DNA of 64,000 bases from Flavobacteriales bacterium (GTDB lineage Bacteria > Bacteroidota > Bacteroidia > Flavobacteriales > Schleiferiaceae). The stretch is taken from the NCBI GenBank assembly GCA_012269745.1, contig JAAXJR010000032.1, positions 29,137-93,136 of the forward strand. The letters run 5' to 3'. How positions within the stretch are numbered: position 1 is the stretch's first letter; the number at the start of each line of letters is the position of its first letter. The notes under the pieces are model-generated. The model worked only from the letters and a program-made list of their open reading frames with translations, made no database searches and had not been told where the DNA came from. Made by a program: the position numbers and the translations under genes. Of this stretch, positions 7,822-17,164 are shown piece after piece.

Positions 7822-8946
7822 ATGAAAAAATCTGATATCCAAAAGGCACTGGAAAAGGTAAGCACCACCAAAGCAGAAAACATTGTTGCTGCAGGGTTGG
7901 TTCGCAACATCCAAGTTTTCGGTGACGAGGTAATCATCGATGCAGAAAGCATCAGCCCTACCCTACAGGCGAAAAAGAAATTGGAGGTAGATATCATGAA
8001 AGCCATCCACGACGAAGTAAATGTCAAGGCAAAGGTGGTTGTGAATGTTACCGTGAGCGAAAAAGCGAAGGAAGAAGCTTCCAACGTGATCAAAGGGGCT
8101 CCAATACCTGGTGTTCAGAACATTATTGCCATTGCCTCTGGTAAAGGCGGCGTAGGTAAGAGCACAGTGACCGCGAACCTTGCTATTGCTTTGAAGAAGA
8201 TGGGTTTCAAGGTCGGTTTGATCGATGCAGACATTTATGGGCCTTCGGCGCCGTTGATGTTTGACATCCAGCACGCCAAACCAATGACTGTTAATGTAGA
8301 CGGCAAAAACAAGATGGGGCCTGTAGATGGCTATGGCATTAAAATCATGTCTATTGGGTTCTTTGCAAACATGGACCAAGCAGTCGTTTGGCGCGGGGCC
8401 ATGGCAACGAAGGCGTTGACGCAGATGATTCACGATACACATTGGGGAGAATTGGACTTTTTGTTGATCGATTTGCCTCCTGGCACCGGTGATATTCATT
8501 TGAGTATGGTTCAGAACGTACCGGTGACAGGCGCTGCGATTGTAAGTACCCCTCAGAAAGTAGCTCTTGCGGATTGCCGCAAAGGAGTGGCGATGTTCCA
8601 AATGGATCAGATCAATGTTCCTGTATTGGGCATCCTGGAAAATATGAGCTATTTCACACCACCAGAATTGCCAGATAATAAATACTACTTGTTTGGAAAG
8701 GAAGGCGCAAGAAATATGGCTAAATCTTTAGACGTGCCATTCTTGGGAGAATTGCCATTGATCCAAAGCATTCGTGAAGCAGGTGATGTAGGCCGTCCGG
8801 CAGCACTTCAAGAGGGAACGAATATTCCGTTGGCTTTTGAGGAAATCGCTCGTAATATTGTAAGCGAAGTTGCCAAGCGCAACGAGAATTTACCGCCAAC
8901 TGAGATTGTCCGCATCACAACGATGGCTGGATGCTCAACTAAATAG
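7822..8946 (+). CDS. mrp: Mrp/ApbC-family Fe-S cluster carrier ATPase
   Basis: A P-loop ATPase that carries and transfers iron-sulfur clusters to apoproteins. Residues 1-95 or so form an N-terminal MIP18 (DUF59) domain. The deviant Walker A motif GKGGVGKST lies near residue 107, as in the MinD/Mrp group, followed by DADIYGPS and the switch DLPPGTGD. The C-terminal CxxC that binds the cluster in many Mrp proteins is not visible: the region after ENMSYF reads TPPELPDNKYYLFG, and the only C-terminal cysteine is in MAGCSTK. The ATG at 7822 follows the -7 promoter box at normal distance. The next gene encodes an Nfu-type scaffold 8 bases away, which supports a role in Fe-S assembly. Confidence 0.93.
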   Translation: MKKSDIQKALEKVSTTKAENIVAAGLVRNIQVFGDEVIIDAESISPTLQAKKKLEVDIMKAIHDEVNVKAKVVVNVTVSEKAKEEASNVIKGAPIPGVQNIIAIASGKGGVGKSTVTANLAIALKKMGFKVGLIDADIYGPSAPLMFDIQHAKPMTVNVDGKNKMGPVDGYGIKIMSIGFFANMDQAVVWRGAMATKALTQMIHDTHWGELDFLLIDLPPGTGDIHLSMVQNVPVTGAAIVSTPQKVALADCRKGVAMFQMDQINVPVLGILENMSYFTPPELPDNKYYLFGKEGARNMAKSLDVPFLGELPLIQSIREAGDVGRPAALQEGTNIPLAFEEIARNIVSEVAKRNENLPPTEIVRITTMAGCSTK

Positions 8947-8954
8947 CAAAGAGA

Positions 8955-9188
8955 GTGAGTACGCTAACAGAAAAGATTGAAAAAGCCTTGGACGAGGTTC
9001 GTCCATTCTTAGCCAACGATGGCGGGGATGTAAGCCTTGTAAAAGTGGATGGAAGCACCGTAGAGGTGAAGTTCCACGGCGCTTGTGTCGGCTGCAAAGT
9101 AAGCGACTTCACCCTTAAAGGCGGTATTGAAACAACGATTAAAAAATATGCGCCCGAGATAGAGCGCGTCATAGCCGTAGAGGCCTAA
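8955..9188 (+). CDS. Nfu-type Fe-S scaffold (NifU C-terminal domain)
   Basis: A free-standing NifU C-terminal domain of 77 residues. The cluster-binding CxxC is present as CVGC in HGACVGCKVSDFTLKGG, and FLANDGGDV is the typical family start. Such proteins hold a labile iron-sulfur cluster between two monomers and hand it on. The start codon is GTG at 8955, preceded by AAAGAGAG as a possible ribosome site; there is no ATG that fits. It lies between mrp and serS in one transcript (gaps of 8 and 11 bases). Confidence 0.92.
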   Translation: MSTLTEKIEKALDEVRPFLANDGGDVSLVKVDGSTVEVKFHGACVGCKVSDFTLKGGIETTIKKYAPEIERVIAVEA

Positions 9189-9199
9189 ACCCAGAGATT

Positions 9200-10471
9200 A
9201 TGCTGCAGATTCAGCGCATTAGACAAGAGCCAGAGGCAATCATTGAAGGACTGAAGAAAAGAGGTATTGACGCCACTCAGACCGTTGGTGATCTCATAGA
9301 TATTGATGCCCAGCGCCGTGCTATCCGCCATCAAATGGAGGAAAAGCAGGCAACTAGTAATTCGTTGGCAAAAGAAATTGGCCAGTTATTCAAATCTGGA
9401 AAAGGTGCCGAGGCTAATGACCTCAAGGCACAAACGGGTGTATTGAAGCAGGAAATCAAATCTTTGAGCGAAGAGCTTCAAGGCTTAGAAGACAAAGAGC
9501 ACGAGCTCATTCTTACCCTCCCTAATGTTCCTCATGAGAGCGTTCCAGCCGGGAAGGATGAAAACGACAACGAAGAGATTAGCCGCAAAGGCGAAATCCC
9601 AACCTTGCACGAGGGTGCGAAGCCGCACTGGGATTTGGCCTCTGAGTACAACCTCATCGACTTTGAACTAGGTGTAAAGATTAGCGGTGCTGGCTTCCCA
9701 GTTTATGTGAATCACGGGGCACGTCTTCAACGCGCTATGATCAATTTCTTCCTGGATGAAAACAGAGCTGCCGGGTACACAGAATATCAGCCGCCGCATT
9801 TTGTGAATGCTGCCTCTGGTTACGGAACAGGTCAGCTTCCAGATAAAGAAGGCCAGATGTACGAGATGCCGTTGGACGGTTTGTATGCTATTCCAACTGC
9901 CGAGGTACCAATCACTAACATCTTCCGTGACGAGATCGTAAAAGCTGCAGATTTCCCAATCAAGAGCACCGGTTATACACCATGTTTCCGCCGAGAAGCA
10001 GGTTCTTACGGAAAAGATGTACGTGGTCTAAACAGATTGCACCAATTCGACAAAGTAGAAATCGTCAGCATCACCGATCCTCAAAGCTCTTATACTCTAT
10101 TGGAAGAGATGGTAGAGCACGTGGCGAGTCTTTTGGACAAGCTAGAGTTGCCGTACCGCATTCTTCGCCTTTGTGGTGGAGATGCTGGTTTTACTTCAGC
10201 ATTGACCTATGACTTTGAAGTATACAGTGCTGCACAAGAACGTTGGTTAGAAGTGAGCTCTGTGTCCAATTTTGAAACCTTCCAAGCCAACCGTCTCAAG
10301 CTCCGTTACAAGGACGAGAACGGGAAAACACAACTTTGCCACACGCTTAACGGATCCGCTATGGCACTTCCGAGAGTTTTGGCAGCATTATTGGAGAATC
10401 ACCAAACGCCGGAGGGGATTAAGATTCCTAAGGCGTTAGTTTCATACACAGGATTTGATATTATAAAATAA
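9200..10471 (+). CDS. serS: Seryl-tRNA synthetase
   Basis: Class II aminoacyl-tRNA synthetase that charges tRNA-Ser (and tRNA-Sec precursors where present), 423 residues, the normal length. The N-terminal coiled-coil arm (about residues 25-105) binds the long variable arm of the tRNA. Motif 2 is seen in CFRREAGSYGKDVRGLNRLH, and motif 3 in NGSAMALPRVLAALLENHQ. The stop codon TAA overlaps the ATG of the next gene by one base, which points to translational coupling. Confidence 0.97.
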   Translation: MLQIQRIRQEPEAIIEGLKKRGIDATQTVGDLIDIDAQRRAIRHQMEEKQATSNSLAKEIGQLFKSGKGAEANDLKAQTGVLKQEIKSLSEELQGLEDKEHELILTLPNVPHESVPAGKDENDNEEISRKGEIPTLHEGAKPHWDLASEYNLIDFELGVKISGAGFPVYVNHGARLQRAMINFFLDENRAAGYTEYQPPHFVNAASGYGTGQLPDKEGQMYEMPLDGLYAIPTAEVPITNIFRDEIVKAADFPIKSTGYTPCFRREAGSYGKDVRGLNRLHQFDKVEIVSITDPQSSYTLLEEMVEHVASLLDKLELPYRILRLCGGDAGFTSALTYDFEVYSAAQERWLEVSSVSNFETFQANRLKLRYKDENGKTQLCHTLNGSAMALPRVLAALLENHQTPEGIKIPKALVSYTGFDIIK

Positions 10472-11037
10472 TGCGCAACCTATTCTTTCTAGCTCTTCTT
10501 TCTCTTGGAATAACCTCTTGCTCACAGCAGGAACCTTGGCAAGTTGAGATGGTCAGTAGGTTAGATTCAATGGTTGTCCTTAGCGAGAGCCATGAAGCGG
10601 TTATTTCCAGTATCGACAGTGCGCGCGTTACAGAAGCATATCTCGAAATGGGAGACCTCCAAGTCTTTTTCCTCGCTCAGGTTGATGAGATGATTGAGCT
10701 CGGTGTTCCTAAAAAGATGTTTACCGGTCCCCTCTTTCAAATGGACGAATGTGTAAAGTACTACGGACGCGTGGTAGGCAGCTACACCAGCGAATTGGAC
10801 CCAAAGTTCAACAGTACGCAACTCTCTACCCTCCGCTCTACTGTAGAAAGCGGAAATATTGATAGTGCCAGTGCTGTGAAGTATTTTAACGATGAGGCGT
10901 TTGCATTGAGAGATGCGGACCGCCGTGTAAACAAGAGCTATGGTGCCTGCTTTGAATGCTTGCGCAAGCACGACGATCTTGTAGCAGAATTAGACTCGCT
11001 GAAGAACTATATCTTAGCGACTAATGTGCCTAAATAG
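10471..11037 (+). CDS. Hypothetical lipoprotein
   Basis: A 188-residue protein with a lipoprotein signal (hydrophobic LFFLALLSLG, lipobox ITSC, cysteine at about residue 17). The mature part is mostly helical with many acidic and hydroxyl residues and two further cysteines in CFECLRK. No family is recognised. It overlaps serS by one base upstream and the TPR gene by 14 bases downstream, so it is expressed with them. It is probably anchored in the outer membrane, as is common for Bacteroidota lipoproteins. Confidence 0.75.
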   Translation: MRNLFFLALLSLGITSCSQQEPWQVEMVSRLDSMVVLSESHEAVISSIDSARVTEAYLEMGDLQVFFLAQVDEMIELGVPKKMFTGPLFQMDECVKYYGRVVGSYTSELDPKFNSTQLSTLRSTVESGNIDSASAVKYFNDEAFALRDADRRVNKSYGACFECLRKHDDLVAELDSLKNYILATNVPK

Positions 11038-12802
11038 ATTCTTACTACTCTTACTTATTCCCCTATTCGGTTGGGCTCAAAAGTCTCAGCCTAGGATGAA
11101 TATTCGCTTTTGCGACACCCTTGTCATGCAGGGGAAATATGAAGAGGCCGTCCAATGTTTGGAACCCATTTATGCCGCCAATCCGCAAGGACCGGCTTAC
11201 GAGAAATTGCTCGATGCGCATTTGCTGAGTAATGATACTACAGGGGCCTTGAAGGTAGTTCGCAAACAGAGTAAGCGATTTGGAGATGCACGACCGCAAT
11301 ACACGGTCGATTACTGGGTACTGAGTCAAAAACTAGGAAAACGCGGACCGGATTGGGAAGACATCGAGCTTCAGGTAGTTAAAAATCCCTACTCTTCACG
11401 CGCCGTGGCAAGAGTATTGGAAAAATATGGCTTGCTACAAGAGGCTGTGGGTATATATGAATTGGCCGAGCAGCGTCAACCCAAACTGAATGTTTCCTTC
11501 GAACGTGCCGGGCTCTACGCACAGCTTGGTGATATCGATGCGCAATATGCCGCCTACTTAAAAGCGATTGATGAGAACCGAGGTTATTTGAACAACATCA
11601 AATTACGCATCACCCAAAATATTGGTGACGACGAAGCAGGCAACCATGCAGCAGCTGCAAAATCTGCCCTTATTTCACGCATCCAAGCAGGCGGTAACGT
11701 CGGTGTGTTCGAGAGCCTTTTACTGTTCGTCTACAGAGAACTGGGAGAATATGACCGTGTATTTAGATGGCTCAGAGCCAAAGCTAAAAGCGATGATTTC
11801 CGTGCGAATGAGTTCATTAGTATTGCTCGTGATCTCCGTGAAGCCGACAACTACTCCCTGGCGGCCGAAGTCTACGATTTTATGATTTACTCCCGCCCAA
11901 GTGCGATGCAGGGTGGCTGGTTGAACCAAGCGCTCCAAGAGCAGCTTGTGATTTTAGCCATCGTAGATCCGGCGAAGGCCCAAACCCTTGTTTCAGATTT
12001 CGGCGGCAATGAATGTGGCAATTGTTTCGGATGGGAATTGGCTCGAGAGGAATACAAAATGCGTCTACAAGCTATAGACAGTACTTCCGTTGAAGAGTAT
12101 GCTAAAATAATGGCGAACCTACGCGCTCGATACCCTCGTCCACTCATGGAAGGACTTACCTACAAGAGCTATGCTGGGATGCTTCAAGTGTTGGGCAACT
12201 TTGACCGAGCTCTTATTGAATATGCACGTGCGGAAACTTTGTTAGGAGATTCTAAGGAAGGTGATGCGAGCCGATTAGCCAGAGCCATGTGTGCCTTTTA
12301 CGATGGGGACATCCCATGGGCGAAGACGCAGCTCGAAGTGTTGCTAAAATCTACTTCCAAGGAGATTGCCAATGACGCGCTTGAAAATGCGCTTTTGATA
12401 GCCGCTAATTCCGTGGAAGACACTCTTTACGAAGGTTTGCAAATCATTCGTGGACCAATGCTGCTAGAGGTGATAGGCCAAAAGGAGGAAGCACTACAAG
12501 CCTACCAGCGCGCTGAGAAAATCTTGCTCGCCAACGAAGTTTATGACGACCTTTTATTGAAGAAGGGGAAGCTAGAATTGGAATTGGGCCAAGATAAAAA
12601 TGCAGCGAATACCTTTCTTACCCTACAAAATGCAGCTGGCGAAGGCATGTGGAAGCAGGAAGCCTATTTCTATTATGCTAAAGCGCTATTCAACCTTCAA
12701 TCTGTGCAGGCCAAAGAGGCTGTGGAAAGCTATCTGCTGAAATATCCCAATGGATTTTATACCGAGAAAGCACGTACAATGTATCGTACCTTTGCCCCAT
12801 GA
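11024..12802 (+). CDS. Exported tetratricopeptide-repeat protein
   Basis: A 592-residue exported protein. The signal peptide spans about residues 1-18 (LLLLLIPLFGWAQ). The remainder is a run of TPR-like helical hairpins, seen in repeats such as GKYEEAVQCLEPIYAANPQG, a region ending LGDIDAQYAAYLKA, and KEEALQAYQRAEKIL. TPR arrays act as protein-binding scaffolds, here in the periplasm. The ATG at 11024 lies inside the end of the upstream lipoprotein gene (14-base overlap), and its stop overlaps the next start by 4 bases (ATGA). It may work with the lipoprotein upstream; this is inferred only from gene order. Confidence 0.85.
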   Translation: MCLNRFLLLLLIPLFGWAQKSQPRMNIRFCDTLVMQGKYEEAVQCLEPIYAANPQGPAYEKLLDAHLLSNDTTGALKVVRKQSKRFGDARPQYTVDYWVLSQKLGKRGPDWEDIELQVVKNPYSSRAVARVLEKYGLLQEAVGIYELAEQRQPKLNVSFERAGLYAQLGDIDAQYAAYLKAIDENRGYLNNIKLRITQNIGDDEAGNHAAAAKSALISRIQAGGNVGVFESLLLFVYRELGEYDRVFRWLRAKAKSDDFRANEFISIARDLREADNYSLAAEVYDFMIYSRPSAMQGGWLNQALQEQLVILAIVDPAKAQTLVSDFGGNECGNCFGWELAREEYKMRLQAIDSTSVEEYAKIMANLRARYPRPLMEGLTYKSYAGMLQVLGNFDRALIEYARAETLLGDSKEGDASRLARAMCAFYDGDIPWAKTQLEVLLKSTSKEIANDALENALLIAANSVEDTLYEGLQIIRGPMLLEVIGQKEEALQAYQRAEKILLANEVYDDLLLKKGKLELELGQDKNAANTFLTLQNAAGEGMWKQEAYFYYAKALFNLQSVQAKEAVESYLLKYPNGFYTEKARTMYRTFAP

Positions 12803-13116
12803 GTGAACACATATACAATGTAACTGTAGTGGTGAATCCGGTCGTTGAAGAGCGCTGGATCAAATGGATGAAAGAAGAACACATACCAGAAGTCATGCAG
12901 ACAGGGATGTTCAAATCTTACCTTTTCACTCAGGTCTTTCCAGAACAAGAACAAGATCACCCAAGCTATAGCATTCAATACCGCGCCGCCGATTTAGAGA
13001 GCATCAAACTCTACATGCAGATGTATGCTGAAGAGCTCCGCAAGAAAAGCGCAAAAGCCTGGGGTGAACACGCCCTTGCCTTCCGAACAGTGCTTGAAGT
13101 ATTGGATCAAGGCTGA
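12799..13116 (+). CDS. DUF4286 family protein
   Basis: A small cytosolic protein of 105 residues typical of the DUF4286 family in Bacteroidota (start HIYNVTVVVNPVVEERWIKW, then EEHIPEVMQTGMF). The function is unknown; the alpha/beta layout resembles ferredoxin-like dimeric barrel proteins. It overlaps the TPR gene by ATGA and the M16 gene by one base, and so is embedded in the operon. Confidence 0.85.
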   Translation: MSEHIYNVTVVVNPVVEERWIKWMKEEHIPEVMQTGMFKSYLFTQVFPEQEQDHPSYSIQYRAADLESIKLYMQMYAEELRKKSAKAWGEHALAFRTVLEVLDQG

Positions 13117-14345
13117 TGAAATCTAACCAAATATTTAACCTTCCTAACGGACTTCAGTGCTCTTTTCAGTACAAGAAAAGCACAGTTGCCCATATTGCTG
13201 TAGCCATCAAGGCAGGTTCTAGAGACGAGCTCGAGCACCAACAAGGTCTTGCGCACTTCATAGAGCACAACCTTTTCAAGGGCACTAAAAACCGAAAAGC
13301 ATATCACGTCTTGAGTCGGCTGGACGATGTTGGTGGGGAGCTCAATGCCTACACCACGAAGGAGGAAACCATCATCCACGCAAGTTTTTTGAAAGGCGAT
13401 GTCCGCAGAGCTATGGATCTTCTCAGCGATGTTTTGATAGAAAGCACATTCCCAGAGAAGGAGCTCGTGAAGGAAAAGGAGGTCATTAAAGACGAAATAT
13501 TCAGTTACAAGGACAGCCCCTCAGAACGCATCTTCGACGATTTTGAAGACCTCGTATTCAAAGGAGATGGTTTGGGTAGAAATATTTTGGGAACTCCTGA
13601 AAGCGTAGACTGTCTTGGAAAAGAAGATATTGTCGAGTTTAGATCGAGAACCTATACAGCAGACCGCATCAAGGTTGCCATCACTGGACCGTTCGGAGTA
13701 GAGAGAATGGAGGCTATGCTACATCAATATTTTGGCCAGTGGACTCCTTCAAATAGTGATTGGCAAGCATCTTACCAGCCCAGCAATAAAGCGGAGCGTT
13801 TAGTAAGTCCTGAAGCACAATTCCAGGATCACTTCATGACCGGATGGCGCATTCCAGGCATCCACTCCAAAGACCGCAGAGCCTTGTTGCTATTGAACAA
13901 CGTACTAGGAGGTCCTGCTATGAACAGTCGACTAGGTTTGAATATTCGAGAGAAGCATGGCATTGCCTACAACATCGAAAGCTACATGAACCTATACAGC
14001 GACGTAGGTATGCTTGGAATCTACCTTGGCTGTGACCCTCAACAAACAAAAAAGGCAGAATCTTTGGTGTTTAAGGAAATTGAGAAGTTTCAGCAAAGGC
14101 CCTTAGGCACATTGCAGTTAAGTAAGGCCAAAAACCAATTCATAGGTCAAATGGCCTTAGCAGAGGAGAATGGCTTGAATAGTGCTATTGGCGCAGCTCG
14201 TGCCTTACTTCATTTTGGCAAGGTGAGCACTTTTGAATTTGTTGCCGAGCAAATTCGCAGCTTAAATACTGATGACCTCATGCGAGTAGCCAATGCCTAC
14301 CTCGACAGAGACAAAGCATTTACTCTGATTTATACTAAAGCGTAA
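13116..14345 (+). CDS. Cytosolic M16-family zinc peptidase
   Basis: A single-chain M16 peptidase of 409 residues with the zinc motif HFIEH at residues 47-51 and the downstream glutamate segment KELVKEKEVIKDE. Unlike the pair at 2.3-5.8 kb it has no signal peptide, so it acts in the cytosol, as do the YmxG/PqqL-like processing peptidases. The family also includes mitochondrial processing peptidase beta. The ATG overlaps the previous stop (TGATG). The substrate is unknown. Confidence 0.9.
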   Translation: MKSNQIFNLPNGLQCSFQYKKSTVAHIAVAIKAGSRDELEHQQGLAHFIEHNLFKGTKNRKAYHVLSRLDDVGGELNAYTTKEETIIHASFLKGDVRRAMDLLSDVLIESTFPEKELVKEKEVIKDEIFSYKDSPSERIFDDFEDLVFKGDGLGRNILGTPESVDCLGKEDIVEFRSRTYTADRIKVAITGPFGVERMEAMLHQYFGQWTPSNSDWQASYQPSNKAERLVSPEAQFQDHFMTGWRIPGIHSKDRRALLLLNNVLGGPAMNSRLGLNIREKHGIAYNIESYMNLYSDVGMLGIYLGCDPQQTKKAESLVFKEIEKFQQRPLGTLQLSKAKNQFIGQMALAEENGLNSAIGAARALLHFGKVSTFEFVAEQIRSLNTDDLMRVANAYLDRDKAFTLIYTKA

Positions 14346-14349
14346 GGCC

Positions 14350-14991
14350 ATGGAATTTCTAAGCGACGACCTCCACAAATACATCAGCGAGCACACCACG
14401 ACAGCGCCAGAATTCTTGAACGAATTAGAACGTGAAACTTGGGTTAAGGTAATTATGCCTCGCATGCTCAGCGGGCACGTTCAAGGCCAGATTCTCAAAA
14501 TGTTTACCACTATGATGCGCCCAAAATTCATCCTTGAAGTAGGCACATTTACCGGTTATGCATCGCACTATTTAGTGGAAGGGTTAGCGGACCAAGGCGA
14601 GTTCCACGCAGTTGAGATCAACGAAGAATTAGAATCCATTATTCTTAAATATTGGAAGCTCAATTCTAGATTCAACCAAATGAATCTTCACATAGGCCCT
14701 GCAGGGAACGTACTAAAGGAGCTCCAACGCCCTTGGGACTTCATCTTTTTGGATGCCGACAAGAGGGGGCTTATGGAGTACTATGAGCTGCTTGTTCCTC
14801 AAATGCTAAGCGGCGGTATCATGCTCGTTGACAACATCTTATGGTCCGGAAAAGTGGTGGAAGAATTGGCACCTAATGACAAGGATACTAAAGCCATTTT
14901 AGCCTTAAATAAACACATCGCCGAAGATCCTCGAGTGGAGCAAGTCATATTGAGTGTACGCGACGGAATAATGATGGTTCGCAAGCTCTAG
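14350..14991 (+). CDS. O-methyltransferase (Methyltransf_3 type)
   Basis: A SAM-dependent methyltransferase of the catechol-O-methyltransferase type, 213 residues. The SAM-binding motif is seen as LEVGTFTGYAS, with the acidic ribose-binding residue in HAVEINEELE. The metal-binding aspartate is in FLDADKRG, and the family signature DNILWSGKV follows. Enzymes of this family methylate small catechol-like hydroxyls or the 5-hydroxyuridine of tRNA (TrmR type); the second is an open possibility here. It is the last gene of the mrp-serS run, 4 bases after the M16 gene. Confidence 0.88.
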   Translation: MEFLSDDLHKYISEHTTTAPEFLNELERETWVKVIMPRMLSGHVQGQILKMFTTMMRPKFILEVGTFTGYASHYLVEGLADQGEFHAVEINEELESIILKYWKLNSRFNQMNLHIGPAGNVLKELQRPWDFIFLDADKRGLMEYYELLVPQMLSGGIMLVDNILWSGKVVEELAPNDKDTKAILALNKHIAEDPRVEQVILSVRDGIMMVRKL

Positions 14992-15042
14992 TTCAGTGAT
15001 GTTTTTCTATCTTAGGAGTTCAATTCAATTAAAGAACTACTT

Positions 15043-16314
15043 ATGAAAAAAGTTTTACTCCTTGCTGCTGTTGCATTCGGGTTGAACGGTTTCGCTCAAG
15101 ATGCAATGGTGAATAAATTGTTGCAGACTGAAATCACCCCTGACGCTGCTGCTAAAGAAAAAATTGAGGATATCATCCTTAAGAGAGGTGGTGCTATCGA
15201 CAACAACTACGATTACACTGACTTCTTGTACCAGTTCTACAGCTCAGACATGGCTCTTGGTGCAATTACAACGACTCCAGATTCTACAACGGTTATCGTA
15301 TACTCTGACGGTACTCCTGGTTACTCTTTTAACCATGCTGTAGGTGCACTATACGACTTCAACTACTACGGTTGGGGAGGTAACGAATTCAACGAAACTG
15401 ATCAGATCAGCATTGATTCGTTGTACGTGATCGGTGGTTACGACATCTTTAACGGTAACAACTCTGATTCTATTCGTTTCACAATTTTCAAAGGCGCGAA
15501 CGGTTTCTCTTCACCATTCTCAGGTGTTCAGTACAACGCAGGTACTTGGGCTGCCCTAGACCCAACAGTACAGCCTACTGCTAAGACTATGGCTTACGCT
15601 GGTAGCTCTGACAACGGAAACGCTGGTGGTGTAACTGCTTCAAACACTGTGGTTATCGACTACGCTTTGAGCACTGCAGATAGTGGTGTTGCTGTTGTTG
15701 GTGTTGAAGTACCAAACGGTGGTCTATCAATGATGGGTGACGAGCTATTGGGTATCTTCGTTGAGTACCTGCCAGGTGGCGCGACTACTTCTGATACTAT
15801 CGATTACTCTAACAACACTGGTGATATCAACCCGTTCTACTTCTACTACTACAGAGAAGGAAACACGTCTGCACCACAGGGCTACTTTATCCAAGATTTC
15901 GACAGTACTTCAACGAACTGTTCGAACTTCTTGTTTAACACTACTCGTTACGCTGCTTGGACTTCACCATCAGATTGGAGAAACGACCAAACGAGCATCA
16001 ACATGAGCTACTCACACTTGATCTCTGTAACTGCTTCTGGTACTTCAACTATCGGTTTCGAAGATGCAGAGTTGACTTCAGTATCTATCTTCCCTAACCC
16101 ATCTAACGGTGTGGTGAATGTAGAGCTAGATGCAACTACTGATGCTACAGTTACTGTGGTTGATGTATTGGGTCAAGTAGTTTACGCTTCAAACGAAAAC
16201 TTCGTTGCAGGCGAGCGCAAAGTAATCGACCTAAGCAACAACGCCAAAGGGATGTACATCCTTTCAGTAGAAGGCGAAGGCGTGAACACCGTAGAGCGCA
16301 TCACTATCAAGTAA
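15043..16314 (+). CDS. Type IX secretion cargo protein with type A sorting domain
   Basis: A secreted 423-residue protein. The signal peptide is residues 1-18 (MKKVLLLAAVAFGLNGFAQ). The C-terminal 75 residues are a classical type A sorting domain: SIFPNPSNGVVNVEL at its start, then DVLGQVVY and the end MYILSVEG...ERITIK. Such domains take proteins through the outer membrane by the type IX secretion system. The middle part (residues 25-340) is rich in Asn, Ser, Thr and Gly, looks like beta-sandwich, and has no catalytic motif that I recognise. Codon use is strongly biased toward a few codons, as in the susC/susD genes, which suggests high expression. It is monocistronic, with a terminator 30 bases after the stop. 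Confidence 0.88.
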   Translation: MKKVLLLAAVAFGLNGFAQDAMVNKLLQTEITPDAAAKEKIEDIILKRGGAIDNNYDYTDFLYQFYSSDMALGAITTTPDSTTVIVYSDGTPGYSFNHAVGALYDFNYYGWGGNEFNETDQISIDSLYVIGGYDIFNGNNSDSIRFTIFKGANGFSSPFSGVQYNAGTWAALDPTVQPTAKTMAYAGSSDNGNAGGVTASNTVVIDYALSTADSGVAVVGVEVPNGGLSMMGDELLGIFVEYLPGGATTSDTIDYSNNTGDINPFYFYYYREGNTSAPQGYFIQDFDSTSTNCSNFLFNTTRYAAWTSPSDWRNDQTSINMSYSHLISVTASGTSTIGFEDAELTSVSIFPNPSNGVVNVELDATTDATVTVVDVLGQVVYASNENFVAGERKVIDLSNNAKGMYILSVEGEGVNTVERITIK

Positions 16315-16343
16315 TCCTTACTTGCTTAACACAATTTACCCAG

Positions 16344-16372
16344 CCGGGGCGCGCAAGCGTCCCGGTTTTTTT
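16344..16372 (+). terminator. Rho-independent terminator with GCAA tetraloop
   Basis: Stem CCGGGGCGC / GCGTCCCGG (9 bp with one G-U pair) closed by a GCAA tetraloop and followed by seven Ts. A textbook terminator for the sorting-domain gene. Confidence 0.92.
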
Positions 16373-16408
16373 ATGCCTAAAAATTGAATTGATTAAAACG
16401 GCTTGCGA

Positions 16409-17164
16409 TTAACGAAGGGCCTGACGAACCTGTTTGAAGAGCTTTGATTTGAAGACGTATTCTTCAACATCAGCATTCGTAGATTTAAGCACCTCTGAGC
16501 TATTGCCTTCCCAAACCTTGTGTCCCTCTTTCATAAAGATAACGTGATCGCCAATCTCTAGGACAGAGTTCATGTCATGGGTATTTACGATGGTCGTCAT
16601 TCCAAATTCATGTGTAATCTCGTGTATGAGCTGATCAATGACAATGGCTGTCTCTGGATCCAAACCTGAATTCGGCTCATCACAAAACAAATACTTTGGA
16701 CTCATCGAAATGGCGCGTGCGATACTCACACGCTTCTGCATACCTCCAGAAATTTCACTGGGAAACTTTGCATCTGCACCCTCAAGACGAACGCGATCCA
16801 TCACAAACTTTACGCGCTGATCCATTTCATGCTCCGTCATGGTAGAAAACATCTCTAACGGAAAACGAATGTTCTGAGCAACCGTCATACTATCAAACAA
16901 GGCACCGCCTTGAAAGACCATCCCGATCTCTTGACGCAGCTTCTTGAAGCGTTGCTTGGTCATTTCACCGAGTACCTCACCGTCATAGATGATCTCGCCT
17001 TTATCTGGCTGATGCAGACCTAGTATAGTTTTTAGAAACACGGTCTTTCCTGAACCAGAGCGTCCGATAATCAGGTTGGTTTCACCCTGATGAAAATCGA
17101 CATCTACTCCTTTAAGGACGTGGTTGTCTCCGAAGCTTTTATGTATGCCTTTTGCTTGAATCAT
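16409..17164 (-). CDS. mlaF: MlaF-type ABC transporter ATPase (phospholipid transport)
   Basis: The ATP-binding subunit of a MlaFE-type transporter that moves phospholipids between inner and outer membrane. It shows Walker A GRSGSGKT, the Q-loop FQGGALFDSM, the signature SGGMQKR, Walker B LFCDEPNSGLDP and the switch histidine NTHDM. I chose the ATG at 17164, which overlaps the mlaE stop by one base; a longer reading adds 18 residues without homology value. The mlaE-mlaF order with translational coupling is usual in Bacteroidota. Confidence 0.93.
   Translation of the reverse strand: MIQAKGIHKSFGDNHVLKGVDVDFHQGETNLIIGRSGSGKTVFLKTILGLHQPDKGEIIYDGEVLGEMTKQRFKKLRQEIGMVFQGGALFDSMTVAQNIRFPLEMFSTMTEHEMDQRVKFVMDRVRLEGADAKFPSEISGGMQKRVSIARAISMSPKYLFCDEPNSGLDPETAIVIDQLIHEITHEFGMTTIVNTHDMNSVLEIGDHVIFMKEGHKVWEGNSSEVLKSTNADVEEYVFKSKLFKQVRQALR

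Noticed and set aside
7963..8601. 212-codon frame on the minus strand inside mrp
   Set aside because: Shadow of mrp; the sequence translates to a low-information, His/Arg-rich chain.
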